The notes under the pieces: generated by a model | Databases searched by the model: none | Seen by the model: the letters and a program-made list of their open reading frames with translations, nothing else | What the model was told of the DNA's origin: nothing | Translations under genes and position numbers: made by a program | Source: Lentinus brumalis | Taxonomy: Eukaryota > Basidiomycota > Agaricomycetes > Polyporales > Polyporaceae | NCBI GenBank assembly: GCA_001792895.1 | Contig: MARA01000010.1 | Location: forward strand, 186,001-250,000 | DNA: 64,000 nucleotides | Reading direction: 5' to 3' | In this document: one piece after another, positions 24,201-36,334 of the stretch | How positions within the stretch are numbered: position 1 is the stretch's first letter | Layout of the letters: each line of letters begins with the position of its first letter

Positions 24201-25663
24201 GTACGCCTGCTGGCGATCCTCGAAGATCTCTCCGGAGCGGATGTATGCTTCATGGTTCCTCTTGTCCTGTTCTTGCAGGCGCTGCACTGCTCATCAGCAA
24301 CAACCACGAATGGGTTCAAGACGCCGGCTTACGTTGTGTTCGATGACGAGCTTCTTCGCCACATTATCAAAGTAGCCTTCGCACATCTTCCTGAACCTAT
24401 CCCGTATCTCCTTCTCCACGAGCTCCTCGGTCTCATTCACGAGCGCAGGGAATGCGCCGTTGGCACCGTTCGTCTGCGCGGCCTCTTCGCTGGCATTCTC
24501 GGACAGTGAGCCGGGTTCTGAGGTCGCAGAGATTTGCTTCGAGGACGTCGGTGGTACGAGCCCCAGATAAGGGCGCGAGTATGACTTGAGGAATACGAGG
24601 AGAAGAGGGAGGGAGGACAGCGTTGGGTCGTTGGACAACTGCAACCAGAGTGTGAACGACGTTTCTGCGCATAGGAACAGTCTGCACTTACCAGGTCCCG
24701 CACGGTCTTCATGACCCACTCTCCGCCACTTCTGTCCGGACCATCCCTGATGATGCCGACGAGCGCGAGCTCAGCGCACACGCGCAGAATCGGGCGCTGA
24801 CGCGTCACACGCGCAGAGTCTTCCTTCTCACGTTGTTCCGGGCTCAATGCTGCGAGGGCAGCGCGCGAGGGCGGTGCGAGTGCAGTGGTGAGCGAGGACA
24901 CGATCGCAGGGGTGAAGGCCTTCGGGAAGCGTCGATGGAGTGCAGATATCACCTGTCGGGGTGCATATATGGATGTAAGTCAGCGAAGACTAGTACGCAA
25001 ACGCGACACCGGGAGCATGAACCCGCGTATATCCACAACACATGGTGGCACAGACGGTGAACAAAGGGCAGATGTGCTGGCGCGCCTCACCCCGCCTATT
25101 TCGACCCATCGCAGGTACGTCCCGGGCACACGCTGCATTGAGAGTGCATCCAGAATGCACTGCGATCTCCAGCCACATTCGAAGTGTGCCCACACAGGTC
25201 AAGCACATCCGGCCCTTGTTCGCGATCTGCTCATTGCATGGTGACTTGATACACCGAGTGCCATGTCCCCGGGTCCGAAGGCTGTAGAAGACGCACCTCG
25301 ACCGCGCTCCAGACGTCCTTCTCCGTCTTGCACCTCAGGATCCCCTCCGCCACAGCGCCGACTATCTCATCCACGTATTTCTCGAGAGTGAGCGAGTCGA
25401 TGTCCTTCAGGATCTGGTCGCGGTTCTCGGAGCCCAATGATTGCCGCATACGCTTGATCAGCGCAGTATGCCTCTTCAGCGAAGAATCGAGGGCCTTGGA
25501 CGGTTCTGCATACAGCCCGACTCTGTCATTTCGTACTCGACATAGGACATATAAACTACACACCTTGTCCAGCCTTGGTGGTGTTCAGCTCCTTCAAGGC
25601 TGCCCGCTTTGCGCGGCGGGCATGCTCCTCGTCCGCCTTGGACTGTGCTACGACCTCAGACAT
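21214..25663 (-). CDS. UPF2: UPF2/Nmd2, nonsense-mediated mRNA decay factor
   Basis: Scaffold that bridges UPF1 helicase and UPF3 on mRNAs with premature stops, acting in the cytoplasm. Fourteen exons (25663-25564, 25505-25297, 24952-24692, 24638-24333, 24281-24154, 24105-23695, 23653-23347, 23292-22954, 22899-22458, 22405-22085, 22026-21899, 21846-21529, 21482-21332, 21266-21214) close in phase to 1157 aa, the family's usual size. Three helical MIF4G regions are evident: the first around EKYVDEIVGAVAEGIL to the RKMCEGYFDNVAKKL helix, the second from LLTALLARLPDATNRT, the third from MELFIRHLIYDVLAKRTIDK through GHPEGRPLPGQPCPIDMPDD. An acidic DDDEDKQRREHDDDEDDEQ linker and the UPF1-binding tail (MKFTLFTKRGNKQQ...LVLNYEQREE) follow. 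Intron 2 is unusually long (344 nt); intron 12 appears to be GC-AG (21483-21528). Start: MSEVVAQSKADEEHARRAKR, typical of the family's N-terminus. Confidence 0.95.
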
Positions 25664-28600
25664 TGTCCTTGATTACTGCGCGATGTTCACTGGTGTCTTC
25701 GTTGTCTTGTCTCCGCTGTCTTGTCGTCGTTGTGTTGTCGTCGTTGAAAGCAAGTATGTACGCGACATGAGAGTTGGAAGTGAACGGCGGTCCCGGAACG
25801 GTGACTCGCGCCCAAGTCGAGCCGCGCGTTCCGCCACCATCGTCGTTCTTGACCTGGGACCACATCGCGGAATTCAACGAGTTGCATGCATGCACATCGA
25901 CTGCACCACATCGTCTCTGTCAACGCGGAAGGAGAAACGTCGACATCAAGAGTCGCGAAACATACCGCATGACGTACCATGTACGAGTTCTCAGAGGCGG
26001 TATGTCGATGCCGCGTTCACGAATCCAGTCAACCAGCATCTATGTACTCGGTGCGTGATGAAAAGAAGAATCTGGCAGAGAAGAAGGCAGTCTCGAACTG
26101 CTTGAACTTGTATATACCCATAACGGAGTGAACTACGGTGAGCCTCTCTTTCCCGACTTCATTCGTCGAAGCACCATACTAACGCAGCTTCGTCTGCCTC
26201 CAGGCTTCGTCTACCCCTCTCACCGTCCCGAATGCCTCGCGCACCGAGCAATTCTAAAGTATCAAGTAGGGTGGTCCGGAATCGACCACTCTTCATATAC
26301 TGTACGTCGCCTCAGGAAACTCGCGAGACTGTGTGCGCAGTGCGCGAGGCCGCTCTCGTCATCTCGGCGCATTCCCTCATTGTCATGGATGATCACCTTG
26401 CATGCAAGGTCACCCGGACCCCCATAATTGAAGCGCCCTGTGCACCCGGTCTACCCCGTCTTTCTCCTATTTTACCCGTGTACCGCTGTCGGGTCCAACA
26501 GCCTTGTCGTTCCACACACGCTCCTCCTCTCCTGGTACTGTAACTGTACCCAATCAATATTGATGGCAGTCTTTTCTCGCCCACACATCAGATTCCAGGA
26601 CCGATCCAGACCCGCACTTGCAACAGCGCCGGCGCACGACGCACAATTCGTCCGCAATACTTACATCCAATCCTCCGTCCTTCAACTCGTCCCACGCAAG
26701 ACCAATGCCGGCTCTCGTCAGTCATTCCCTGACCGCAGGGACCCGCACACACCAGCATTCTCTTTCGCAAACTCATGAAACGTCGAGTAACTCTGTTTTT
26801 TTTCCGCCAGTGCAGGCTGCAGCGCACACCGTCATCAGCTCTGACTACAGGCAGAAGCCCTGATTCGCAAACCGATTGAAAGTTCGCGTGGGTCCATCCG
26901 CGAAAGACTAAGTGGACAGTGAGGCCGTCTGAGACAGGCTCGACGTCACCTCTCGCCATGTCCCAACACACGCATCACCTTCTTATGCGTCCGCTCCTGC
27001 GCGCACCGACTACTTACCCCGCCCATCGTGCAAAACCTCTGCACTTCGAATTGGTCAATCCTCCGTTATGCGTGCTGCGCTGTATCCGTACCTACAGAAA
27101 CTACTAAATACTTACATTTAACTCATACGGACGCACAGCCCGGCCACTGAGCGCATGCAAGGTCGAAATCGCCGGGCTGCCGGCGAGCTTCCCTAGTGTT
27201 GCAAAGACGTGGTTTATTCATTCTTCGTTCCACGCGTGTCTCCATCCGGGGGTTGTGGAGGGCGCGAAGCAGTCTTTGGCTTCTGCAGTACTTCAGTTAA
27301 GAAGCGGTGCTGGTATGGCTATAGACACATCTTCCGGTGGGGTGCGGGACTACGGTGGTCCTCTGGTCAGCGATCGCAAACGGGAGCGGGGACTTCCTGC
27401 GCGATCGCAAGGGCGCTACGTCGTGTGGTTCGTGGGAGGCTGGCGTCTCCCGAATACGGTGCTTCTCCTCCTCCTCCGCTCTGTACGTGCTCATATCCTT
27501 TTGACTCGGCAGCGTGCTCTGAGACCTTCCCGGTCGAGGCAAGCTCGAAACCCCGTATGGCTCTAGAATCACGCAGCTACCATCCGGCCTGCACATTACT
27601 GCGAGCGGATTCGAATTTTGGACGGCGATTACAGCTTTGCAAAGGCCAAAAATGTCCGAACATCTTCAAAGTACTCCCCCTTGGGGACATGTATAGCACT
27701 TGCTGCATGCAGCATGCTTGACCTTCAAACGGGTCCGGGGTGAGTACGTCGTCTTCTATCGGCCGTACAGACGCTCTGGCATCTCCGAGGGTCTGGGGTG
27801 TTACCCGATATTGGCATTCCGGAGCCAACCACGGCTAGTCACTCGTCGGGCCCGGAGTGTCAATGCCGGGATACGAGACCAAGTTTCCCACCTCTTGTGT
27901 CGCTGGTCACTGGCCGTGGCTCCGACTCGCGAGAACATACCCGGGCCACCTCATGTCACACCCTGACTGGTTGAGTCCTAGTACTCCCCAGTCTGTCTGC
28001 ATGGTCCACATGCATACTTACATATCCGCTACCCTTCCGCACAAGCCGGTTCGCTGTCGCTGATTCCTGATGGCGCTACCCCCTGGACTCGTATACAGTA
28101 CCTTGCTCGCCTGGTTTGTTGCATGATCGCGGTCCCGTGTCATGCGGTGCCTTTTTTGATACGCATCTAGGTGTCGGTATTCCTGACCGCCTTGTATCAT
28201 ACACGTCTTTTCGTGATAACAAGATACCATGCGGCTTGGCGATTTGCGCTCGACAGGAAGGCAGCTGAGCTTTTCGCACTCGGCGATCAAGGTACCACAG
28301 CCCACTTGAAAACACACACACCTTCGACATCCCCGGAGGTTGCACGCATCACTGTTCGTAGTGTGCCTCCGTTACTTATAGTACCCGGGACCAGTCCGGA
28401 CGTTGGACCGGACGTTCATTGATCACATTGTTTGGACCGGGGCCCGGGAGTTATTGGCACTGACTTGCGTCTACTTGCACCCGTGTCTGGCCCGTCTATC
28501 GGTCCCGCCCAGCCTGGCTCTCTCTGACACGCGGCTGTGTATGTCGCGTTCGAATGACTATGGAGCGGTTAACTCGGGGCCAGCGTACTTATGTACAACA

Positions 28601-28820
28601 CGTTGACATATCCGGACCGCCGCAGTGTGGCGGTGCTGGGCTATATCAACCGCGCTGAGCTCACGCTTCCTGTCCACCGCCATATAACACTCCGCAGACA
28701 CGCAGGTACGTCTCCATCCCACTTCCCTCACAGCGGTCCTAACTGAAAGCAACTCCAGCCCCTGTCTGACTCATTACTCGGAATCGCGTCTACAGACTAA
28801 GTACTAGCCCGGCGTGCACC
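25664..28820. other. Gene-poor region, about 3.2 kb
   Basis: Longest gene-poor stretch in the window. Frames of up to about 175 codons exist on both strands but overlap, mix strands and contain no motif. Around 28390-28450 there is a short run of near-repeats and palindromes (gtccggacgttggaccggac), too short to classify. I find no LTR, transposase, tRNA or rRNA. Confidence 0.5.
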
Positions 28821-31121
28821 ATGGCCCTCTTGCCCTTCGGCTCCTTCAAGGAGGGCGCAGTAGCCCTCCTAGTGGGAACTGTGTTGGTACTGCTGGTCAA
28901 AATCTGGCGATATGTCGTACATGTGTATTTCTCGCCACTCCGCCGTCTCCGAGGCCCTCCGAACGATGAACTTCTATTTGGCAACCTGAAGCAGCTAGGC
29001 TCCGAATCCGCCGAGCTCACACAGGAATGGATCGCGCAGTATGGACGGACCTTCCGCTTCTACGGACCCCTCAGGGCAAGTTTCAGCATGCTCGCTATCC
29101 ACCGTTATTTTGAGCTGACTGTGACTATTTCCAGGCGCCCCGATTGTTCACTACGGACCTCCGGGCAATCAATCATCTCCTTACCCACTCCATGGAGTAC
29201 TACAAGCCCCCTGAGAGCCGTAAAGGCCTCGCTCGCCTTCTTGGAGAGGGTGCGTGCCCCATTTTTGATCATCCACCGGTCATCTAACTTTGCGGATTGT
29301 GCACAGGAGTTCTCGTCACTGAAGGTCAGCATCCGCTACGCTGGTGCATGAGTCGCTGCTAACGGTTGACGCATTAGGTGCAAAACATAAGCAGCAGGTA
29401 CGTACCAGTACCTTGTTTTTCCAGGGCGAGACAATCTCATGACTCCTGGTCTGAAACAGAGACACATCATGGTAGGGCGCAAACTTTCATGCTGAGATGT
29501 CTGTCCTGACTCCGGCTTCCCCATGGCAGAACCCTGCATTCGGACCAGCACAAATCCGCGAGCTCACGGAGATCTTCCTGGAGAAAGCAAACGGCGTGCG
29601 TATCTCCCCGTCTCTCGTCCCTTGCACCCACGCGCGCAGCTCGCTGACACCTCCTCGACAGCTCTGCGACTACTGGAACGCGCAAATCGCCGCCCAGGGC
29701 GGCACAGCGCGCACGAACGTGATCGAAGGCCTGAGTAAGATGACGCTCGACGTGATCGGCCTCGCGGGCTTCAGCTACGAGTTCGACGCGCTCAACCCGG
29801 AGAAGCCGACGAACGAGCTCAACCGCGCCTTCAGCGTGATCTTCAAGCAGCCCCCGAAGATGAACCTCTTCGCGATCATCGGCGGGTTCGTCCCCATCCT
29901 CCAGCGTTTAGTGAGCAGTCCGCTTCCGCCAGCTCAGCGCGCGTGGCGTGGCCTGACGGTGTTCTGACGTCCGTTCGTGTGTGTAGGACCCGCGCGTTAG
30001 GCAAGGAGACGAGGCGAAGGCGGTCATGCAGCGCATCGGCATGGAGCTCCTGCAGGAGAAGAAGGCGAGCATCCTGAGCGAGAAGAGCGCGGGCGGGGTC
30101 GAGAAGAAGGACGTCCAGGGCCGCGACCTGCTCACGCTCCTCCTCAAGGCGAACATGGCCACCGACGTCCCCGACAGCCAGCGCCTCACGGACGAGGAGG
30201 TCATCGCCCGTACGTGGCCATTCCCCGTGTCCATCCCCTACCCCCGCTGATCTCAGACTTGTGCCCTGCCACAGAGGTCCCGACGTTCCTCGTAGCCGGG
30301 CACGAGACGACGAGCACAGCGACGACCTGGTGCCTGCACGCGCTCACGCAGGACCCCGCCATCCAGACCAAGCTCCGCGCGGAGCTCCTCTCCGTCCCCA
30401 CGGACATGCCCTCCATGGACGACCTCAACGCGCTCCCGTACCTCGACCACGTCGTCCGCGAGGCGCTCCGCCTCTACAGTCCCGTCACGATCACGAGCCG
30501 CGTCGCGCAACAGGACGACGTCCTCCCGCTCTCCGAGCCCATCACGGACCGCACCGGGAACACCCTGCACGAGCTCGCGCTCCCCAAGGGCAGCAGGGTG
30601 CAGATCCCCATCCTCGCGCTGCACAGGCTCAAGGCGCTCTGGGGAGAGGACGCCGCCGAGTTCAGGTACGTCTGCGCTATCACCGACCTTTCTGTCTCGC
30701 CCTGTGGTGTGAGCCGTCCTCGTCTGAACTGAACTGTGCTCGACGCTCGTCCTCGCAGGCCCGAACGCTGGGACAATCCTCCCGAAGCTACCGCGAACAT
30801 GCCCGGGGTCTGGGGCCACCTCCTCACCTTCCTCGGCGGCCCACACGCGTGCATCGGGTACCGCTTCTCTCTCGTCGAGTACGTCCGCCCTTCCCCTTCT
30901 TCTCCTTCCCTGTGTCCTCCTCGTAGTCACTGGGAACTGACGGCCACGGCAGAATGAAAGCCCTCGTGTTCACGCTCGTGCGCAACTTCGAGTTCGCGCT
31001 CGCGGTGCCCAAGGAGGACGTGAAGCCGCTCGGGCTGTTCCTCCAGCGGCCGTGCCTCGCCTCGGAGCGCGAGAAGGGCGCGCAGCTCCCGCTCCTGCTC
31101 CGCCCGTACAGACGGTCCTGA
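28821..31121 (+). CDS. Cytochrome P450 monooxygenase (11 exons, intact)
   Basis: Second microsomal P450, from a different family than the one at 548-2823. Exons: 28821-29075, 29135-29249, 29307-29324, 29378-29397, 29460-29471, 29530-29595, 29662-29910, 29987-30209, 30275-30665, 30759-30878, 30953-31121; all phases close to 545 aa. Motifs in order: N-terminal anchor ([18 protein letters not shown]), the C-helix region GVLVTEGAKHKQQRHIMNPA spread over four tiny exons (18, 20, 12 and 66 nt), I-helix AGHETTST, K-helix E-x-x-R in [14 protein letters not shown], and the heme loop [10 protein letters not shown] with its cysteine; the usual Arg two before the Cys is His here. The AGHETTS and KHKQQRHIMNPAFG blocks are typical of an Agaricomycete P450 group whose substrates are mostly unknown. 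The first intron is GC-AG (CTCAGG then GCAAGT). Start precedes the membrane anchor. Confidence 0.93.
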
Positions 31122-31602
31122 GGTCTGAAGCTTGAACCTTGAAGCTTGGGTGGCTGCGCATGGTCACCGGTCAGCTATGATGATGACTGTACAGCAGTGT
31201 ACTGGTACTCTTCGACACGGACTCGGATACGGATACGGATGGATATCTGCTCTTGTACTTCTCGGAAGACCCTCAACGGACCCCCTTCGTGTTTTCTCGT
31301 TCTGTTTCGACACATTACAATAGCGCTAAGCGAACGACACTGGATCATACAACTATACAACGATACAGGTTCGGGGTTCCGAGAGCAGTCTATAGTCCAG
31401 TCAGGTCGTGCATGCAATAATAATGTTACAGTGTCTATGCCTCCAGCACGCGGCGCCCATGCCATCCTTGTTTGACTACATCCACAAGTACTCGTACTCT
31501 CCGTCAACACAACCCCACGACCGAAACGAGACCAGAACTACGCGCGTTGCTCCGGGGCCAAAGGCAGAGGACGCCCAGCATCCGGCGGCTCACGGTGGTG
31601 GT
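31122..31602. other. Convergent intergenic spacer
   Basis: Lies between the 3-prime end of the P450 and the 3-prime end of the coiled-coil gene. Contains short direct repeats (ggatacggatacggat near 31222). A second reading of the coiled-coil gene would end at 31538 instead of 31603. Confidence 0.45.
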
Positions 31603-33468
31603 TCAGCGGACGGTGCAGCCACACGAGCTTCGGCGCAGGCGACGGCTCCCGCACTCCCTGGACAGGCTGCGGCGCCTGGATATGCTGCTGCTGTGCGGGC
31701 TGAGGTTGGGGCTGGGGCTGGGGCTGCTGAGAGTACATTTGCGGGGGAGGCGCAGACACCGACGCCGGCGCAGGTTCTGGCAGCCCCCCGCCCGCGGGGG
31801 CGGGGACATCAGGTGTGGCTGGGGCGGCGGCGGTTGCAGCTGTTGCAGCTGTTGGGGCACCGGGGACGGGTCGCGCTCGCGCATCTTGCGCGTCGCCTCC
31901 ACCCACCGTCGCGTCCGGTCCTCTTCCTAAATGAAAACAAGGGGTGAAGGTGGTTGAATACGCGGTTCTAGACGGAGTGGAAGACGCGTGGAGTGCTCAC
32001 CTCGCGGTCAATCTGGCTCCCATCTCCGCCGCCGCGACGTCTGTGGTGCGGCATCTCGGACTCGATGAACCGGTCAAAGGCCTCCAGCGCACGCGCACGC
32101 TCCTCCTTGCGCCCCTTCGCGTACCCCGCCTCGTACCCCTCCGAGTACGACGCCTTCCGGCCCTCCTCGAAGCCCGTCAGCCTCCCCGCGTTGAACCCCT
32201 CCGTCCTGCCCGCCTCATGGCCCGCATCCCGCCCCTCCTCGTACCCGTCCTGGCGGCCCGCCTCGTACCCCTCCGCGCGCCCGTCCTCAAACCCGTCGTC
32301 CCGCCCATCGCTGTACCGTCTGCGCACCTCCAGCCGCCGCACCTCCTCCCGCCCCTGCTCCCGGGCCTGCCACTCCCTCAACGTCTGCTCCGCCCTCCGC
32401 GCCGCCTCCCTCGCCTCCCGCTCCGCCTGCTCCACCTCCGCCTTCGCCCGCTCCGTCCGCGCCAGCTCCGCCTGCAGCCGCCGCGCCTCGCGCTCCGCCG
32501 CGTCCGCCTGCATCTGCCACCTTCTGCACTCCTCCTGCGCGCGCGTCGCGTCCAGCTCCGCCTGGTGCCGCCCCGCCTCCGACGCCGCGAGCCGCCCGCT
32601 GAGGTCCTGCACGCCGATCTCCGCCGTGCGCGCACGCGTCTCCGCGAGGTCCGCGCGCCGCAGCTCCTCCTCCAGGCGCGCGCCCGTCTGCCGCAGGACG
32701 GCCTTGAGGTGCCGCGCCTGCCGCTCTTCCTCCGCGAGCACCTGCGTCAGGATCGACGCGCTGTCGCTCTCGCGCTCGCGGTCCTTCTTGCGCGGCTTCA
32801 CGGTCGCCGTTGACGCTGTGTCGCTGCCGCGCAGGGTGGAGCTGTCTCGGTCGCGGCTGGCATCGCGGAGCCTGTTGGTCTCGGACCGCAGGGGGTCCCG
32901 GGAGCGGTCGCGGTCGCGGTCGCGTTCACGTTCGCGTTCGCGTTCGCGCTCGGACGGAACCTCGCCGGGCGTAGCAAGGCTGCGTGGGGTGTGCGAGCTG
33001 GAGGACGCACGCCGTGGCTTCTTGCGGTGCGTGAGGAGAGAGGAGAGGATGGCAGGGTCCCGCAGGATTTCATGTATCGGCGTAGGCGAGACGCTTGCTT
33101 CCCGGAGCTCGTTCAGCAGATCGATGCTGCGGGCATTGAGAGAACGCACGTCAGCACAGTCCAATGCAGGTGGAGCAGAGGAGTAGGTAAATCGGCGCAG
33201 CGGACGGGGCGACTCACTCGTGGGCGCCGGGCGTGTGCACGGCAGGTGGCGAGAAGTAGGACCTCGGAGTCAGATAGCCATGCGGTAGGCCCAAACTGGG
33301 GGTATGCAACGCACTCAGCGCAGGCGAGGGCATGCCAAAGTCCGCGATTGGGAGGGAGAGGGTGTCGCGCGGCGGAGGGGTAGGAGGGAGGAGGTGTGGG
33401 CCGTCTGGCGAGGGCACAGGGATGGGAGGGAGCTCATCGACGGTCGTCAGTTTGTGTTCCCCGTGCAT
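31603..33468 (-). CDS. Coiled-coil protein with GX3 repeat array
   Basis: Unrecognised as a named protein. Exons 33468-33218, 33126-32001 and 31926-31603 give about 566 aa. The first intron has a good branch site (TGCTGAC) before CCGCAG. The protein has a Pro-rich N-terminus, a repeated RERERERERDRDRDR basic-acidic stretch (coded by a cgcgaa-like minisatellite at 32900-32950), a long Ala/Glu/Arg coiled coil (about residues 215-360), and an array with glycine every fourth residue (EGYEAGRQDGYEEGRDAG and onward, about 365-430). That array resembles the deca-GX3 motif of Yae1/Lto1 Fe-S adaptor proteins, but the rest of the protein does not. The C-terminal exon is Pro/Gln-rich and its frame is uncertain; another frame (to 31538) reads more naturally and would need one more intron. 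Likely a scaffold; function unknown. Confidence 0.7.
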
Positions 33469-34539
33469 ATGTGTGGGGGTCCCGCGGGCTAGAAGGGGCG
33501 GCGGCGACAGTCCGGGGGGCTATTCGCGGAGGGGGCCTGTGGGAGGGGGACGGAAGCTCGGGCGCAATTGAGTGCGACGCACCGAGCGTAGAGAACTGGC
33601 ACAGTGACAGGGAGAGGATGAGCTAGAGTGAGCGGTCGGCCGTGTTAATAACGTCTGCGCGTGGGGAGCCGGGGGGCGAGCACAGAGCTGTCGAGCTCTC
33701 GCAACGTGTTTGACATGTGCAGTCGGCAACTGACCGCGACCCGCGTAGCCTGAGTTAGCGATCGCAAGTCAAACGGGGTGTCTGTCTACGTGGATATCTA
33801 TATGCCGGCGACGAGGGGGCAATGAACGCGATCTGGATATCCCTGGATGTCCGCACAGGGTCTGCTGCGCCATACCGTCACCCGCCAGTATACTCCTACG
33901 CAGCAGGCTCATCGAGAGAAGCTGCGAGAGCGGACGCGGTGAGAATCCGAGAATGCTGGACGACGCCTCTTGGGGAAGGTTCGGAAGTCGCGCCGTGGGC
34001 GCGACACCCAAGGAAGAACACGGGCGAGGCTGGCTTGACAAGATGGCCGAGCAAGGCAGAGCTGAGGGCGCCAGGAGAAGACAGATGATGAGGCCAGATA
34101 GGCTTGAACCTGGGCGCGACAGATCTGCGTGCCGCCTCGTGTCGACTTATCGTCTCCAAACCTTCGCGCCTCCATTTAATAGGGTCGTCCCCGCTCCAAG
34201 CCACGACCACGGATCGTCCATGAGGCAGACCGGTCTAGGCAGTGGCAGCAGCCCTTGCAAGCCTATCTCAGAGCGCGGCCAGCTGTGCAAAGTGCGTCAT
34301 TTGCCCATATCGTCGAGTAGCTTGAGCTTGAGGACAGTGTCTCGAGGAACGAGCATGGCAGAGGGTTTCGGGGAGATGAAGGGGGAAGACAAGTGACGTG
34401 GTTAGCGGAGGCGCTGAGGCCTTCAGCAAGTCATGCACCGTTGACTGTCTGTTCAACTCACTTACTCCCGCGTACGTGGTTCGGGTCCCGGGATGAACGA
34501 TCTCCGGGAACGTGTCTGGTAACCTATCTCCCCCTTTCC
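33469..34539. other. Intergenic, about 1.1 kb
   Basis: Upstream of the coiled-coil gene (-) and of the DUF1996-WSC relic (+). I searched all three plus frames here for the missing N-terminal half of the DUF1996 domain and did not find it. Confidence 0.45.
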
Positions 34540-36334
34540 ATGAGTCAACATGTGAACGTCCAGATGGTCGCTGGCAACACGAACAGGCGCACCTACAACG
34601 CGTCTAGCTTCGCGGACCAGGCGATCGACTTCGTTTGCATGGGTACGTCGCGCGCCTCGTCGGACAAGCACATGAATGCCTAATGCCGACGTCTACTAGA
34701 CTTTACCACCGATCACGCTGGCGATCCCGACTGGGACGAGCGTCCTAGCTTCTTCGACCACAACAACTGCCCTGATGGCCTGCGAGCTCAAGTATTTTTC
34801 ACTTCCTGCTGGGACGCGGTGAACCTCGACGCTCCCGACCACCAGTCCCACATGGCCTACCCCATCCAGAACTTCAATGACGGCGACTGCCCTGACACCC
34901 ACCCGTGCACCTCGTCTCGCTCTTCTACGAGGTGATCACCTCCGTTGACAAGTTTGACTACTGGGGCCCTGGCACTAGGCTCCTCGCGAACGGAGACACG
35001 ACGGGCTTTGGGCACCACGGCGACTTCACCAACGAATGGGACGGTTGATCTCCTCCAGGACGCCATCGACAACTGCCCGGACGCCAACGGGAACGTGATG
35101 GACTGCCCAGCCCTCGCTGCCGCGTTCGATCAGCAGTCGGCGGATGCGTGCGTCCTTGAGACCTGGCAGATCGTCAATGAGGAGGTCGGATTTCACGCTC
35201 CTCTTGATGGGCTTGCGGGCTGCAACCCTCTCTGGAACGGCACTACCGGACCGCGGCCTTCGTGCGCCGCCAACTTGACTACCCCCGCCCTGGTTCCCGT
35301 TCAGACCTCTCTACCGACCCACTGGACAGAGATCGGATGCGTCGCGGAGGGTCCGAACGGCCGTGCACTCACAGGTGTGCCTCGACTACCAGCCCCACTA
35401 TGATGCGCGCGACATGCGTGTCGTTCTGCCAAGAGAAGGGCTTCGGACTCGCTGGTGTCGAGTACTCGGACGAGTGCTACTGCGACAACGAGATGCGCAA
35501 TGCGGCGACGAACACGACGGTGATGTGGAACGAATGCACGAATCACTGTGCAGGCAATGGTGGGTCGCCGTTATCCCAGAGATGTTTTACATGACTTGAC
35601 GCGCGAGCCCGCAGTGAACGAGATCTGTGGAGGCCCGAACCGTCTCACTGTGATGTTCACATCCAACCCTCTCTCGCTCCCGACCCAAAGCCTCCCCGCG
35701 GGATGGCCGGCTCTCGGTTGCCTGTCGGACAACTCAACGCGCGCACTTACGGGCTATGGCTTCACGAGCAAGCAGACGACCATCGGCTCCTGCCTCTCGA
35801 CATGCTCGTCCCAGGGACTTCCGTTGGCCGCCATCGAGTACGGCAGCGAGTGCTATTGTGAGTGAACCTCTGCCGAATTCGAGCGGGTGTAGTGCTCACT
35901 GTTACATGCTAGGTGGTGCGTCTTTCGAGAACGGGCTGGGCACGCCCATTGATGAGGCGACCTGCAACATGGGTTGCTCAGGCGACAGCTCCTCTGCATG
36001 CGGCGGGAGCTGGGCATTGACTGCGTTCCGGTCGAACAACACATCAGGCATCGCTCCGTCCACATCAGCCACGTCAGCCACGTCCATTTCGGTGTCTTCC
36101 TCTGCTACTTCTTTACCTCTGGCATCGAGCTCATCGGATCCTGAGCTCTCCACTTCCATCTCACCATCTTCGGATGCATCGCCTACGACATTCTCCGGCG
36201 CCGCTTCCAGCTCCCTCTTCTCCACCTCCTCCACGGATGCATCCGTCACGGAAGACTCGTCCAGTGCGGCTGCGGCCTCTCTCAGCTCGACTGCAGGTTC
36301 CTCTCGTCGGGATTACTCACCAAGGAGGCTTTGA
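34540..36334 (+). pseudogene. DUF1996-WSC secreted protein, truncated and frameshifted
   Basis: Homologues are secreted or wall-associated proteins with an N-terminal DUF1996 domain followed by carbohydrate-binding WSC domains. Here only the second half of DUF1996 is present (VQMVAGNTNRRTYNASSF, NNCPDGLRAQVFFTSCWD, DHQSHMAYPI, GFGHHGDFTNEWD), then two WSC modules (TEIGCVAEGPNGRALTG...ECYC and PALGCLSDNSTRALTGYGF...ECYC) and a Ser/Thr-rich tail ending at 36334. No signal peptide and no first half are found upstream. Three indels break the frame: one base lost near 34905 (THP/VHL), one gained near 35045 (NEWD/VDLL), and two gained near 35370 (RALTG/ASTTSPT). Genuine introns are still visible at about 34644-34699, 35561-35614 and 35861-35911. 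Conclusion: a decayed gene, unless the indels are assembly errors. Confidence 0.8.

Noticed and set aside
26588..27721. Frames of 127-170 codons in the 25.7-28.8 kb region
   Set aside because: Overlap on both strands, no motif, no splice-supported extension.
30253..30930. Opposite-strand and alternate frames of about 220 codons over the second P450
   Set aside because: Shadows of the exon that carries AGHETTST and E-x-x-R.
31944..33186. Plus-strand frames of 289 and 397 codons across 32-33 kb
   Set aside because: They are antisense shadows of the minus-strand coiled-coil protein, whose GC-rich repetitive codons keep all frames open; their residues are only Arg/Pro/Ser/Leu runs without motif.
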